A stretch of 64,000 bases of DNA from Citrus sinensis (lineage: Eukaryota; Streptophyta; Magnoliopsida; Sapindales; Rutaceae): positions 25,116,501-25,180,500 of the forward strand of contig NC_068561.1 in NCBI RefSeq assembly GCF_022201045.2. Reading direction: 5' to 3'. Within the stretch, counting starts at the first letter, position 1, and each line of letters starts with the position of its first letter. The notes under the pieces were generated by a model. The model worked only from the letters and a program-made list of their open reading frames with translations. It was not told the DNA's origin and searched no databases. Positions 36,693-49,597 of this stretch are shown one piece after another. A program made the position numbers and the translations under genes.

Positions 36693-39600
36693 CTATGCAC
36701 TGTCAGACTCATTTCCAGAGTCAATATCCATTGGCTTGGGATTCTTGTAACCACTGATTTCATCTTTGTAACGTTTTTTATCAGCACGAGCTTTGGATTC
36801 ATATGGCTCTCTCTCTTCCACTGCATAGAAAATTTTTTCACATCAGTAAAACAGCCCAGATTCTAAAAGTTGTAATTAAGAATTCCATCAAAATTAAGTG
36901 CAGCTACAAGTGATGCATCACCAAAATTTATTACATACCGCTCATCTTTTTCCACCTCTCTCCGAGGACTCTTCCAACATCCGTAAATGCAATTCCAGGA
37001 TTACTTTTCTTGATATTCTGTAAACAACATTAAAAAAATTAGTAATCACCCATCCTCATCCAAACTGTAATGTTAGACGCTGACCATTAATACCTAAATG
37101 ACCTAATAAAAAGTAGATATCTTTGATACTTGAATAGTTAAATGCAATTCCAGGATTACTTTTCCTCATCCAGTTAACAACAGTATTTTCCTCATCCTGT
37201 TAACAACAGTAGAAAATTAGTAATCACCCATCCTCATTCAAATTGTAATGTTAGACGCTGACCATTATTTAAAAGACCTAATGAAAAAATAGATATCTTT
37301 TATCTTTGTATATTTAATACTAGTCATCATATATTTTCTTCATAATTTTTCAGTTAACTGTGATTGCAAAACCATGGTGGCAGCGTATAAGTGGACTTCT
37401 GTCATGTTCAAACACGAGTACTCGACAATCCATCAGGCACGCAAACCCTAACCAGATCATCTTACCCATTCTCTAGACAAACTGAAAGAACAGTGTATGG
37501 ACACAATGAAACATTCCAACATGAACCAAAAATTTATCAAAAGTTATCTCATTATCTTCCCATAATTTTTAGTGGCCATATAATACTACAGTTTAGTGCT
37601 CATTGCAGTTGAGAATTTGACATCCAAGAGCAGTTACAAGAAAGAAACTACATCACAACCAAGCCTAACAGACCCATTCATTCCAACTATTTTCATCCAT
37701 TTCCCAGAGAGGAAAGCAGTATGATCATAATGCCAAGAAATAAAAAGTTGACAGAAACTATAGAAGAAAAGAACCTACCTCTCTTTCCATTTGAGAGAAA
37801 AAAATAAAACCAGACATTGCCCTCTTTGGTGCATTCGGATCCTTCTTCTTTTTCTGTTTTTTCTTCTTCCCATCTTCATCTCCATCCCTGGATTTCTTCT
37901 TGGAAGTAGATGCCTTCACAGATGAAGACTCTTTCTTTGATTCCTTTTTGGCAGGTTTCTGGAAGAAACAATTAATTTCAAGTGAGATTCAGAAAAAATA
38001 AAATAAATAAGTTATAGTCCAAAAGATTTGAGATAAAATACCTCTTTCTCTCCTCCACTTTCACTAGCATCAGAATCCTCCTCCCCAGAATCATCAGTTG
38101 GTGACCCTCCATCGTCTTTATCAGCTACAAAATCTGAATCCTGCATAATTTCACAATGTCTTAATAAGCAAGAATAGTACAAATACAAGGAGATATGCAA
38201 AGCATTAATAGCTGAATCGCCTTCAATCAAGTGGAAAGAGAAATACAAAGAGAGGAAGGAAGGGAGGAGATAAGAGTTTACGTTTAAAAAAAATCCGCTT
38301 TATTGTAATTAATTCAAAGATCGGGTCTCAAAATATAAATATCTTTCCAGTTGGGATAAAATGTAATAAGTTATTGCCAAAGATAACAGAAACAAATGTA
38401 TGGACAAACAGTATGAACTTAGCAGAAGCATCTGCAAACTTCATGAGCAAAAGCTTTAGGAAATGAATTGAAGAGTTTACCTCTTCATCACTCTCATCAC
38501 CACCAGCTTCATTCTTAATTCGCTCAAGATGAGGATCAACTGCATCATCATCGTCTTCCTGAAGAACAGCAGCCACCCCATCTGTGGTTTTCATGTCTCC
38601 AAGGTTCATAATCTTCAAGCCCTTCCCACTGAATCAATAATTACAAGGTAAATATATATAAAAAAATCCAAATAATATATAAAAAAAAAATCCAAATATA
38701 GCAGATCGATAATTCAATCCATGAAAGAGTAAGAGAGACTTGTGCTGACCTTATGAAGTCAAAAAGGTTATGATATTCATTTCTCTGGATATTCCTAAAC
38801 AAATGTTCTTGTTCAGTTTTAAGTCTGATAAGAAGATCAAAGTAATGCATATTTGAGCCACCAGCAGCATGCCTCTCAAATTCCACATAGTCAATCTAGT
38901 ACACGAAATTAGAAAGGTCAGATACCACATGACTACAAAACTCATCTATTTGGAGGGGTTAGAAACTAACTTCCTCGTGAAGGATAAGAGTAGGTGGTTT
39001 AGGCAGAAAGAAGAAACTCTTCTCAAGGGGATACAGGACACCGTCTTCAGCTTTCAATGATGACTTCACTGCATAACCGTCTTGAGCGCTACGGAATTTT
39101 CCAGGTTTGGTAATTTTGGCACCAGACAGACCACGCAATATTGTGGTGAACACTTCATGGATGAGCCCCTGTTAGTTTAAAGCACCCAGCAATATATAAG
39201 GAAAAGTAACATATTAGCAACCCAGATCCCCATAGTTCAGTTATGGTCCCAATACAAAGGAAACCCCTGCAAAGCAATAGCTCAAAGCTTTGAGAAATTA
39301 AGTAATAGTAAAAATAGTAATTACTTTGTATGATAGCTCTAATTTGTCCTTGTACTTTGTGTTCAGAAGTTCTTCACTCATCAACAGCTCGCTTTGAACC
39401 ACATAGTCAGTTTCAAACTGTACAAATCAATGTAAATGTAATTATTACACTTAAACACAGCAAAGAGCTGGCATCAATCAATGAAATGAATTATACCTGC
39501 AAGACAATATGCGGGTACAAGGTTTGCCCTTTACGAATTGGTGGATCAAGAGTAACAACAACAAAGGTATGTGGCTGATTAGACTGCTCAAAACACAAGA

Positions 39601-42391
39601 CAATCCCATCAGCTTTTATAAGGACCAGTATTGAACACGGAACACTCGAATTCATCAAAGTATTCATCAAATAGTTATTCAACAATAATACTTGCAAAAG
39701 ATTCAGACGTCCTTCTGTCCTAGGAGTTATAATAAATTGTAAGAAATATTTTCAATAGAACTGAAGCACATTCTAGAAAAGAAACGAAGAGAAAATTTAC
39801 CTTTGGAAGCAAAAATAGCCGTACAACACTGCTATACTGAATTTTGAAATCATTAGCTTGTCCTTGGAGCCGCAAGAATGAAAGATGAAGTTCAACACTA
39901 TACCGACCCCTTTAAATTTAAAAAAAAAAATTGCTTCCATCAGGAAAAATCGAAGCAGGCAAGAATAATAGAAAGGCCCAGCTGATAAAATGCATCTATA
40001 AATGTCACACACGAGTATTCTTATGTATACCTTGGTGTGAGGATTGCAATACCCTCAAATGTAACAACAGCTTCTTCGCCTCCAGCACCAACATCAGCCA
40101 TTGACATAATTTTATCACGAAAAACCTGTCGAATGGTTTATTCACCAGACATCAGCAAGCAATTACAAGATTACCCCCACAAACTCATAACACGTGACAA
40201 GAGCAAACTCACTTGAGCAGGTGGATGATTCTCATCACCAACGAATTGCGTGTTGGAATTAGGGATGTGAAAACTTATCTCCATCAGTGAATCTTTCTGT
40301 TATATTACAAAGAAGGAAAATAAAATAAATAAAATACTAAGAAACACAATAACTTTGCAACTGAACAGCAGGCTTCAATGAACAAACAGTTGCGATTAAT
40401 TATGCCGTCATATTAAAAGAGCCTAAATTTTGCTCCCCATTGGTAGCTAGGATCCCATCAGCATCAAATGCAGAAAAACTGCTGGGATCATTCAGACAAT
40501 ACGTGCTAAGCAACACAAGTTAACCAACCAACCTCATTAGCTCCAGTTGTGTCATCGACGTGGAACTCCAAGATGACATCATTTTTCCCTTGAAGTTGGG
40601 TTTGCGAGACATCTGCTAAAGATACCTCAAAAGCTTGCTTTTGACCAACCATAAAAGTCAGCATGTTCCCTGAAGATAGCCAGAGATTGGATTCAATGTC
40701 ATCAAACTGACTTATGAGTACAATGGCACGGACCATACAACCAAAGAGACCAACTCCCAAAACATAAATGTAACATGTAACCACAAAAATGTTACAACTT
40801 TGGGAAATATTGTGCAAAATTTGACCAAAAGCACACAATAAGATAAAAGATATTAAGAAGCATAAAAATAAATAAAAGAAACCCATTAGAACCATCAACT
40901 TGAAAAGTTAAACAAAGCCACTGACCATTTAAATCAACTTCTCCCCAATTACGACCACTGACAGAAAGTTGCTTCTCTTCAGGTGATATTCCAAAATTGG
41001 ACTGGAAAAAATTGGTCAAAGTAGCTACATCCTACAAGGACAAGGCAGAAAACAGTGAGACTAGATGGAATATGAAACTAAACTAACAGAAAACAGTGAG
41101 ACTAGATGGAATATGAAACTAAACTACTATGAATTTTATAAACCCATATCAAAGCTCTCCATAACAGTCACTGACAACCACAAGGGATGTGGAAGACAAA
41201 ACTAAAACTACTATGAATTTTGTAAAATGCAAACTATAAAGCAACTTTGCAACAAACTGGAAAATGATCATCAATGTCAAAATAGACTAGGTGTGACCAA
41301 GTGACCAAGAAGAATGAAAAAGGAATCATAAGAATAGGTATGTTAATTACATTCATTTACATTAAATTCATAACAGCTCTACATAGGATTTTAAAAAAAT
41401 ATACATCATAATAACTCTATAAAGTGACTAAGCCAACAAATACTTTGAAAACCTTCAATTCCAGCTTTCAGAATCGGAGAAAAAAACAAAATAGAATAGA
41501 GAGAGAGAGAGAGAGAGAGAGAATGTTAAAATACCTGGTCACGAAATCCTGTGAACTTGTAGTACAACCCATCTTTGGTTCGAACACCAAGTTGATTTGT
41601 GCGAGGGACTTTCATCCATGTAACCCCGGCAATATCAACTTTATCAACTTCCACTGCTTTACCACCTCCCAGCTTCTTCCATGAAATCTTTCCCAAGTAA
41701 ATTTTAAGCTGCCCAGGATTCTGCATTACACAGCAATGGCAACAACAATGATGTTTAATATTCTAAAAAGCCACACAATCTCCAAATATTCACTCAATTT
41801 CCAGCAATGTTTCATAACCAAAATCAAAGCCACAAAAGACAGACATTAGAAAGCAAGCAATTAGGGTTCCTTTTGGAACAGAACCATACAAAACGTTATC
41901 AAAACTTAATTGTCCAGAGAAAAAGCCTTTCTTTAATGAAGCTGGATATAGCTTTAATATAACATTAAGGTTTCCTTTATAAAAAAAATCTGAAAAAACA
42001 AAATACAATGATAATCCTTTAATTTCTTCCCTCATTTTTCCTCTTCGAGAAAATTAAAAAAAAAAAAAAAAGCAGCAGGGACTAATTAGGGTTATGACTA
42101 AAAGTTTAGGGTTTCGAATGACACACTAGATCACCAACGTCAAGAAAAATCTAAAATCACTACACAACTTCCACTCGATCCTTCATAAAAAAGTCAAAAA
42201 ACCAAAAATTTCCCTAACCAACCTACAATAAGGGTTTCGAAGAACTCTCGGGTAAAACGACAGCGTTTCAAGGAAACAATAAGAAAACAAAGCTTCGATG
42301 AATTGTTGAACGCCACAATGGGAGAATAGTACGTTACCGTGCCACCTCGGCCGCCGAGCGATATATTATTGAAGGAGGGACCGTCGGTCAT
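36693..42391 (-). CDS. SSRP1: FACT complex subunit SSRP1
   Basis: The small subunit of the histone chaperone FACT, which with SPT16 opens and rebuilds nucleosomes during transcription and replication in the nucleus. Sixteen exons, high to low: 42391-42338, 41720-41535, 41031-40926, 40669-40533, 40296-40213, 40125-40031, 39909-39801, 39583-39497, 39417-39325, 39168-38971, 38895-38750, 38628-38481, 38140-38042, 37958-37779, 37017-36939, 36820-36693. All junctions are phase-consistent and the product is 642 aa, as expected for plant SSRP1. It has the N-terminal dimerisation domain, the PH-like middle domain (residues about 60-430), an acidic stretch around 450-510 ([17 protein letters not shown]), a lysine-rich linker, and an HMG box from [15 protein letters not shown] (about residue 554) to the end of KKMS/VEERE. 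It terminates in GNESDSA. It looks intact and constitutive. Confidence 0.96.
37141..37300. repeat. Partial duplicate of SSRP1 exon 15 and its intron in intron 14
   Basis: The 5' end of exon 15 (GCAATTCCAGGATTACTTTTC) and the adjoining intron sequence at about 36,988-37,130 recur, with small changes, at 37,141-37,300. The copied exon piece lacks the splice acceptor context, so it should stay intronic. It also contains a short internal repeat (CCTCATCCnGTTAACAACAGTA). Confidence 0.7.
41048..41128. repeat. Tandem duplication of about 41 bp in SSRP1 intron 2
   Basis: The stretch AGAAAACAGTGAGACTAGAT and the following 19 bases occur twice back to back, starting at about 41,048 and 41,090. It is intronic and recent, as the copies are identical. 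A (GA)n run at about 41,500-41,521 is in the same intron, just beside exon 2. Confidence 0.8.
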
Positions 42392-42589
42392 CTCTGCAAA
42401 TTGAGTGAACGATGATGAAACTGTGCGTGTGCAACTGCAAACTGAAAGAGCACGCACGATTGCCCTTTTATAAGTGGAAGGGAAGGGTCCGTACAGCTTT
42501 GTGGCGCGAAATGATTAATAATCACTATGCGTCACCGTTTAGTAGTCTACTTGGAAGTTAAGGCGGTATTGTTGTGCCGAGGCGGGTCA

Positions 42590-42662
42590 GGCCGGCCCAA
42601 TTGAAGGCCCGTTTATTGGATTTTGGAACTGTATGATAAATACATTATCTGGCCCAGCCCAC
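42590..42662 (-). promoter_or_regulatory. Cluster of site II (TGGGCC/TGGGCT) motifs upstream of SSRP1
   Basis: On the - strand TGGGCC occurs at 42599-42594 and 42656-42651, TGGGCT at 42661-42656, with a further GGGCC at 42610-42606. These lie about 200-270 bases before the SSRP1 start codon. Such elements are bound by TCP factors and are common in plant genes expressed in dividing cells, which suits a chromatin assembly factor. The regulatory role is inferred. Confidence 0.5.
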
Positions 42663-45600
42663 AGAAGAAGGAAATAAACATTGGCAGTCGTAAATTTTTA
42701 ATTATATTGCGAGCAGAAAAATGCCAAGGGTAAGCATCTTTGCCAATTGCAAGTGTGATTTTCCCACGTCATTTAATTTAATTTTAATGAGGACAACAAT
42801 TAGAAGATAATAAGAGACCATTTGTAAGTGGCAGCTTGCGTGGAAAATAATCATGCTGCTGGTTATGCTAAATTTAATATTTTCTTTTCTTTTACTACTA
42901 ATAATATACATCATGATAGGAATCTGTCGGGCTTTAGCTCATGCTTAGATGAGCTCTGTAATGGGAAAACTCGAATATTGGTTTACGTTCTTATCGTTGT
43001 ACGCTAATATTCAAGGGTTTATCAAAATTTTGTCTAAATTAAGTCTGCTGTGATACAATTTAAATACGTATGTGAAAAATGAGACAGTAACTTAAATTTT
43101 TTTCCATGAGTGTGTTACCATTTAATAGCAGGTTTCTTATGGAAGAATGCACGTAAATGGAGAAGCTAACAACATATTTTTAGGTGGATACTGATTTTTT
43201 TTTTCTTTCCTCTCTAATTCAATGCTTTTGTATTTTACAAGACAATTTTATTAATAAAAAAATTAAAGATACACCTAATAAAAAGGAGACATAATTAACC
43301 TTATTTCTTAGAATATTTGTTCTAAATGTCATTTGAGATTATTTAGATAAAACATATATCCCTCAAATGATGAATTCAATAAAATTTTGATGATAGTTGA
43401 AGAGGTGGCATAATTAGTTAAAACAAAAAATTTTATAGGGGTTTCAATAAGGATAATTTTATAACCAAATAAAATTTTTTTCCTGAAAGCGCATAGCCTA
43501 TATCTAAAATCAAAAGAACCAAATACGGTGGTGGTAAGTAAGGATGGCAAAAAAATCTCTGTGGGTACAAGAGCTCGTTAATTTAGAATTGGGTTTAATT
43601 TCACTCTTGTTTATTAAAAAAAAAAAAAGGCATGGGTATGACTTTTTATCCCCAGCTAATTGGACGAGTTGGGTATGAGTATAAAAAACTAATACCTATA
43701 ATATATACCCACTCACTAAGCCCAATCTATTGACGATTATTTCTTTTACTATTTATTTTTTTTAATGTTTTAAAAGTTAAAATTAACAACTAAATCAAAT
43801 AGATATTAAACCCTAAAACATAAACATAAATGCTTAGTAGCTCAATAATCTGAACGACCATCTAATAGGATATTGTTCTAAACATTTACTTAGAGATTTT
43901 AATTGTATAATGGACTAGCCATTTACCAGACCGTCTAAAATCTTATCATAATTGAAAACAAATGACGATAAAAGAATGTTCAAACTAGGGTAAGTAGAAA
44001 GAAGTGAATGGTGGACAAGGAAATGTCAAAGTCAGACTTTTGTTTCCGATCCAAATATTTAGTATTACAATAGTTAAAATTGAACTTAACAATCATCAAA
44101 TTATAATTATTATTTACCTAATATTAAAAAATAATTTTTTAAAAAAATTTTTTAGAAAAGAGTGCTATAAGTTCATCTAGAGTTAAATTGTTAAGGCATC
44201 ATTTTTTTTCTTTTTTAAATATATACAGATGTTAGAAAATGGAAGGGGATGGGCATCTCTAATTTTTACGGGAGAATCCTGACTTATAGCTGTTCAAACC
44301 CACAGCAAGTAAGGGTGAGAGACGAGAAAATTTCCTATCAAATGGATGCGTGTAGACCCATTGCCTTCCCCTGAGTTAGCTACCATTTTTCTAATCCATG
44401 GGTGGTTGACGAAGTGCTTAATTTATTCTTTTTCATTGCAGTAAAACAGTAGTTAGATTTAGATACGTGTTGCATAAGAAAACAAATAAGACTGCTTCTG
44501 CTTACCTGCTACTTTCACAACACAATTCCAAAAGCACTTCTTGTTCATTCCACCAAATAATTTTATTTTATAAAATAAACAGTTCAAACAGTTTGCGGGA
44601 ATATTTTATCTCTTGATTCCTTAGTAAACATCGCCATATTATAAGGCCCCGTGGAGGAAAGAAGCTCCATTTTCCGCCCACAAAAACTCAGCAAAACCAA
44701 ACATAACGAATCCAAGAAACAGACAGTTCTTTAAACAAAATCTGGCGAAGAATGCAAGAAATTCTATGTTGCAGTCTCATATCGCCCGCGTTGACGTGCC
44801 ATATTTTATAATGATTCTTTCATTGCTATTATCATGTAATTCTGGAGTGTTCTTTTCGACAGCGTGTGCCAGATTAAATTTGTTTCAGGGAAGCTTGTCC
44901 GTTTCGGTATCTGATATCATTTCTTATTACTTGTTTTTGTTTATTGTTTCCTGCATTTCCACAAGCAATCTTTCAAAAAGTGCTTTTGCTATGGTGGGAT
45001 CGGATGTGTATTAAATAGCTTATGTTCATCGAAAGCTTACGCGGTGATCATTTGAAAACTTAAAAGTTATGTTATGAACACTGAACACTATGGACTTAAC
45101 TGTTGGAATTGCTTCTTCATTGACAAGTTATATTGTTAAGCTGGCATTTTATAAATCATTATCGAGCACTAACCAAAAGCAGCTTCTAAATTTTTATTTT
45201 TTTTTTAATTAAGCAGCTTCTAAATTTTTTATTTTTTTTTAATTAAGCAGCTTCTAAAGTTAATCAGACTGACTAGAGGTGATTGGAAAAACTAAGTGCT
45301 TTTAAGTAAACCCTTTTTCATAAAAGTACTTAAAAGCAATTTTAACCAAGTGAACGTCATTGATATTTCTTCAGAGATCACTTCCAGTTTGTTCTGACCT
45401 CCAAAAGCACTTCAGTTGTAAACCATTGGAATTGCAAATGAAATTAACAACTTTCAATCAGTTAAAATGGAACGGGTGGATCTTCGGGAAGAAAAACAGA
45501 ATATGGTCATCTAAAATTTGTATGTACGTTGTCAATTTGTCTTAATCTTCTTAGTAAGCATCGTTTAAATGGTTTTAATTTGAAAATAGTTGTAAGTTCA
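42663..45600. other. Intergenic region between SSRP1 and the AP2 gene
   Basis: AT-rich, with no gene I can support. Near 43,540-43,740 there is a stretch of GATGGCA...GGGTA...TACCC type that resembles decayed ends of common plant DNA transposons, but no boundaries are definable. At 45178-45258 a 34-bp unit (AGCAGCTTCTAAATTTTT plus a T/A run) occurs two and a half times. An 82-codon open frame at 44766-45014 has no recognisable features. Confidence 0.45.
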
Positions 45601-45639
45601 AACAAAAAATAATAAAGTCCAAAAACTAGACTTTTCTTG

Positions 45640-45647
45640 TATATATA
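45640..45647 (+). promoter_or_regulatory. TATA box of the AP2 gene
   Basis: TATATATA lies 95 bases before the ATG at 45735, followed by a purine-rich 5' UTR (AAAGAAAGACGAAAG type). Confidence 0.5.
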
Positions 45648-45734
45648 CACACATCACCAACTCTGTTCAGGTCAAGTAACCAAAGAAAAAGAAAGACGAA
45701 AGAAAGAAAGGAAGAAAAAAGAAGGAAACAAGAG

Positions 45735-47522
45735 ATGGAAATGATGATGGTAAAACAAGAAGAAACTCAAGGGAGACGCCGGGCCTTGGTCGTGGTAGAT
45801 GGCGAGGTTCAGTCAGCTAGATGTGTCAAAAGAAGGCGAAGAGATCCCGCTGTGACTTCACTTGGCTGCGATGATAACCAAAGTCAGCAGCAGCAGAATG
45901 ATCATATTTCTGGGGCCGCGGCAACCACTGTCAAAAGAAGTTCAAGATTCCGCGGAGTCAGCAGGTAGAAACAAGAAATTGCTTCGTTAGTACAACTTAG
46001 TTTGTGTATGTCCATTGTGTGCAAATCATTAACTCTCCATGAATTATCTGAAAATGAATACAGGCATCGGTGGACTGGTCGATATGAAGCTCACTTGTGG
46101 GATAAGCTATCCTGGAATGTCACACAAAAGAAGAAAGGGAAACAAGGTACATAATAGCTATTATTATTATTATTATTCCTGGTTTCGTTTCTCTTCTTCT
46201 TGTATTTCCATCTCACGATACTAACTTTGAACTTTATTTCATCATTATCCGGACTGAACAGTCTACCTTGGAGCTTATGATGAAGAAGAAGCTGCCGCAA
46301 GAGCATATGATTTAGCTGCACTCAAGTATTGGGGCACATCAACCTTCACCAACTTTCCGGTACAAATACTTGTAAAATCATTTCAGCCATAAATGCATAT
46401 ATTCAGTGAAACATACACATAACATCAACATGTCTCTAAAGCCCCTCAATAATTTTAACAGATATCCGATTATGAGAAAGAAATCGAGTTCATGCAAACC
46501 GTAACAAAGGAGGAGTATTTGGCCTCTTTAAGAAGGTAACATAAGATTTTATTTATCAAGTATATAGATTAATATCAAGGTGTTCGTTAAAGTTGTCTAA
46601 ATTAATAATATTTTTTGATTACTTTTGACAGGAAAAGTAGTGGCTTTTCAAGAGGTGTATCCAAGTACAGAGGCGTTGCAAGGTAATCAAAACGTTCTGA
46701 ATATTTTGATGAACCAACTTGTTGAAATATTTCTGCTGTGAAGAAAATTCTGACGGATATTTTTGCTGACCTATGCAGACACCATCATAATGGAAGATGG
46801 GAAGCAAGAATTGGGAGAGTTTTTGGAAACAAATACCTGTACCTAGGAACTTACAGTGAGTGTTACAGCAATAGCACTGTCAAACAAACATATAAAAATT
46901 AACTTAACAGAAGGATTCTGTTTACTTAATCAACAAATCTTGTCGAATCACAGGTACACAAGAGGAGGCTGCTCGAGCCTATGATATTGCAGCAATTGAG
47001 TATCGAGGGATCAATGCTGTGACAAACTTTGATTTGAGCTCTTACATCAGATGGTTAAAGCCTGGAACAAACAATATCCTGACTGCTGGTCATGAATTGC
47101 CCACACTCACAGAGCCTCAGTCAGTGTTGCCATCTCCAACAGATTTCAGCCCAAGGGAAGACCCAAAATACTTGCTTTTCCAATCCAATCCAATTACTGC
47201 AGATTTCCTGAATTCGCCGCAAAAGCAAGAAGATTGTTTCCAAAGCAATGTCTCTGTCAACTCAGTCAACAATAACAACAAGCCATCAACACCATCTGCA
47301 CTAGGCCTGCTCCTTCGTTCATCGATATTTAAAGAGCTGGTGGAGAAGAATTCAAATGTGTCTGAGGATGATAGTGAAGGAGATGAGAAGAAAAATCAAC
47401 ATGGCACAGCTTGTGATGATGAGTTTGGAGGGATCTTTTATGATGGAATTGCTGATTTTCCATTCATTTGCTCTTCCAACACGGGTAGCATAGATTTTCA
47501 AGAAAGAGAACATTTTATTTGA
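45735..47522 (+). CDS. AP2-type transcription factor with two AP2 domains (WRI1-like)
   Basis: Seven exons: 45735-45964, 46064-46146, 46262-46359, 46462-46535, 46632-46682, 46779-46855, 46954-47522; 393 aa, all phases consistent. A basic patch VKRRRRDP may be a nuclear signal. AP2 domain 1 runs from [20 protein letters not shown] (about residue 70) to the FTNFP end; the linker is short; AP2 domain 2 runs from [20 protein letters not shown] to [14 protein letters not shown]. The C-terminal third is acidic and Ser/Asn-rich and may activate transcription. The layout fits the WRINKLED1/WRI3/WRI4/ADAP group of the AP2 family, which controls fatty acid, cutin or ABA responses depending on the member; I cannot assign which. 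The VYL codons, a separate 9-bp exon in Arabidopsis WRI1, are continuous here with the next exon. Confidence 0.92.
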
Positions 47523-48765
47523 ATTTTAAAATATGTTTTGTTTCTTGTCGACTTGAGTTTTGAAACTTAAGATGTGAATATTTGCAGTGGTTTGTTGTAA
47601 GAAACTTGTAAGCATAAGCAATCTTCTCTGAATATATATGTTTGAGGAAGAGCCTCCTTTTTTTGTAATTTAATCCTAGATTTTTCTGCGTAAACAAACC
47701 AACATGAGATGAATTTGTTTTTCCCCCAGATCAGAAAGCCTATTTATATATATATAGATAAATGAAACTAAAAGCACTTGCAACGACAAATAAGTCATCT
47801 GAAACGATGCAATGTGCAGATGTGCTCCCTCTATCATCTCATACCTAATTATCTATCAACTTGACACCATCACACTCTTAGTGCTGATGAAATACTTTTG
47901 CTAGCTGAGATCTCAAAAGCGTCCTCAAAAATCCATCATTGTTATCAAAACAATGTCAATAATAATCAAAATTAACAATTCTTTTCAGTTATCTTATCAA
48001 GTAACAACTCTTTCAATTGTACATTTAACTCCAATTGTGCTAAACTACCAAATTAATTAGTAGTTAATACCTATCAAAACACTGTACTGAATCTGAAAGA
48101 AACCAGGAGCATGCAAGAAGAAGAATTGGCTAAGGGATATAATAACATTTTGATCTCTAAGTTCAACAAAATCACAAATAAAAATATAGTTAATAATCTT
48201 TCTTCATAAGAGCCCCCAGCATGGCAGCAACAACTTTGTTAAATTCTTGAACAAATGTTAATAAAATTAATGGTTTAGTTGTTATACCCTTATAATGTGC
48301 TTTAGCAAGAAATTTTATGTCAGAAAATATACATACTTGTTTATATCTTAAATTATGAGTTGTGACTATTTATTTTGAACTTGGACCAAGCCAAAGCACT
48401 TTTATACATGTAATCTTTGCATTTACTTATCAGGGTGTCTTTCTTACCTCGTCCTACAAACATATGGAAGTATTGTGCATGGAAATTTTCTGATAGGGCA
48501 AGCAACATCATCTCTTTATAAGCTGGACTGTGTCATTCCTAATGTGAAATACTGTTTGAACAATAAATATTGGGGTCCAACCATCATTTTCTAATTATAT
48601 AGAGTGGAAATCGGAATCGGAATCCAAATTCAACTCGAAATCTGAATGCAAGTAGTGAACTCCTAATCCACATAAAGCCCGGAATAGCCGCATAAGAATA
48701 TTAAAGTTAATAATAACAACCACGGCCGAAACCGAAACTCGCAATTGGTATACTGCGGGATACAG
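47523..48765. other. Intergenic region after the AP2 gene
   Basis: The first 130 or so bases are probably 3' UTR. The rest is AT-rich with no recognisable gene or repeat. Confidence 0.45.
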
Positions 48766-49137
48766 ATGTGGGAGGATTTCGTATCTTTTGCTGGTGTTTG
48801 CACTCCATGGAGAATAGAGGCAGCAGATCCGCAAAACAATTTCAGATACAAATGTTGTCAGCAGATTCCTTGGCTTATTAAAAATTCCCCTGATCTCAGA
48901 GTCTGTATTTTTCACCCTTTTTCCCGTCTTCTTCAACTTCAACAACCTGAGTTCCCAAGCATAAAGAAATTTGCATTTGAATATAGAATCAAACCCTTGC
49001 CAGACAAGACTAAGGACCTTGAATTTGGAATAGAGATATTAATAGATGCTATTCTCGATGTATACGCAAGTGCGCTTTATCATCATCATCATCATCGTCC
49101 AATCCGCCAGATTCGGGTTCGGCACCAGTGCTTATGA
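48766..49137 (+). pseudogene. F-box/DUF295-like gene fragment
   Basis: An open frame from the ATG at 48766 gives MWEDFVSFAGVCTPWRIEAA, then QQIPWLIKNSPDLRVCIFHPF. The order of an F-box second half (D-x-V-x-F-x-x-VC-x-x-WR) followed by a Q-x-PWL segment matches the start of plant F-box proteins with a DUF295/KIB1-4 beta-propeller. The F-box start (leucine-proline part) is missing and the propeller ends after about 70 residues in a histidine run made by a CAT repeat (49,080-49,097). It is probably a decayed fragment rather than a working adaptor for SCF ligases. A following open frame at 49260-49547 is not recognisable. Confidence 0.5.
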
Positions 49138-49597
49138 TGATTATTTACGGATACTGTCACAGAGTGGCCTGTGCCAAAGCCAGGCCAGGTGACCGAGTTT
49201 GGAAAGGACTAAAAGTATATACAGGCACGATGATGTAATTTACTACAAAGAACAATTTTATGCTACTCGTCATGGGGATGTTATCCAAGGTAAGTGAAGG
49301 AAATTATGAGGATTCAAGAAGCCATACCTTTTTTCAAGAAATTAAGCAGTGGAATATTCGAGTGTTGGATCACGCAAATAGTCGGAAAGAAATTATAGAT
49401 GAAAATCTTCCTCTATACCAGAGTATAAATGCCCTCTTTTTAATGGGTTGTTCTATGTTCTTTTGTATATTGAATAAAAAAGAAGTAGGAGAAGTCTCTG
49501 CCTTCGATAGATTAAAAATGTTATATTATACTTTTTTTTTAATTTAAACAACGGTTGGGGAAGTTGATTCAAAATCAATTTCCCTCTAATACTGCAT

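Noticed and set aside
43540..43740. Possible DNA transposon end (GGATGGCA and GGGTA/TACCC motifs)
   Set aside because: No inverted repeats or target-site duplication could be defined, so it is mentioned only as part of the intergenic description.
44766..45014. 82-codon hydrophobic open frame upstream of the AP2 gene
   Set aside because: No family similarity seen, no clear promoter or splice sites, and the composition is that of the surrounding AT-rich DNA.
45280..45420. Possible foldback element (AAGTGCTTTTAAG and CTTAAAAGCA)
   Set aside because: The inverted match is only about 13 bases and has no flanking duplication.
49260..49547. 95-codon open frame after the F-box fragment
   Set aside because: It cannot be linked to the F-box fragment or any family, and its C-terminal part is low-complexity.
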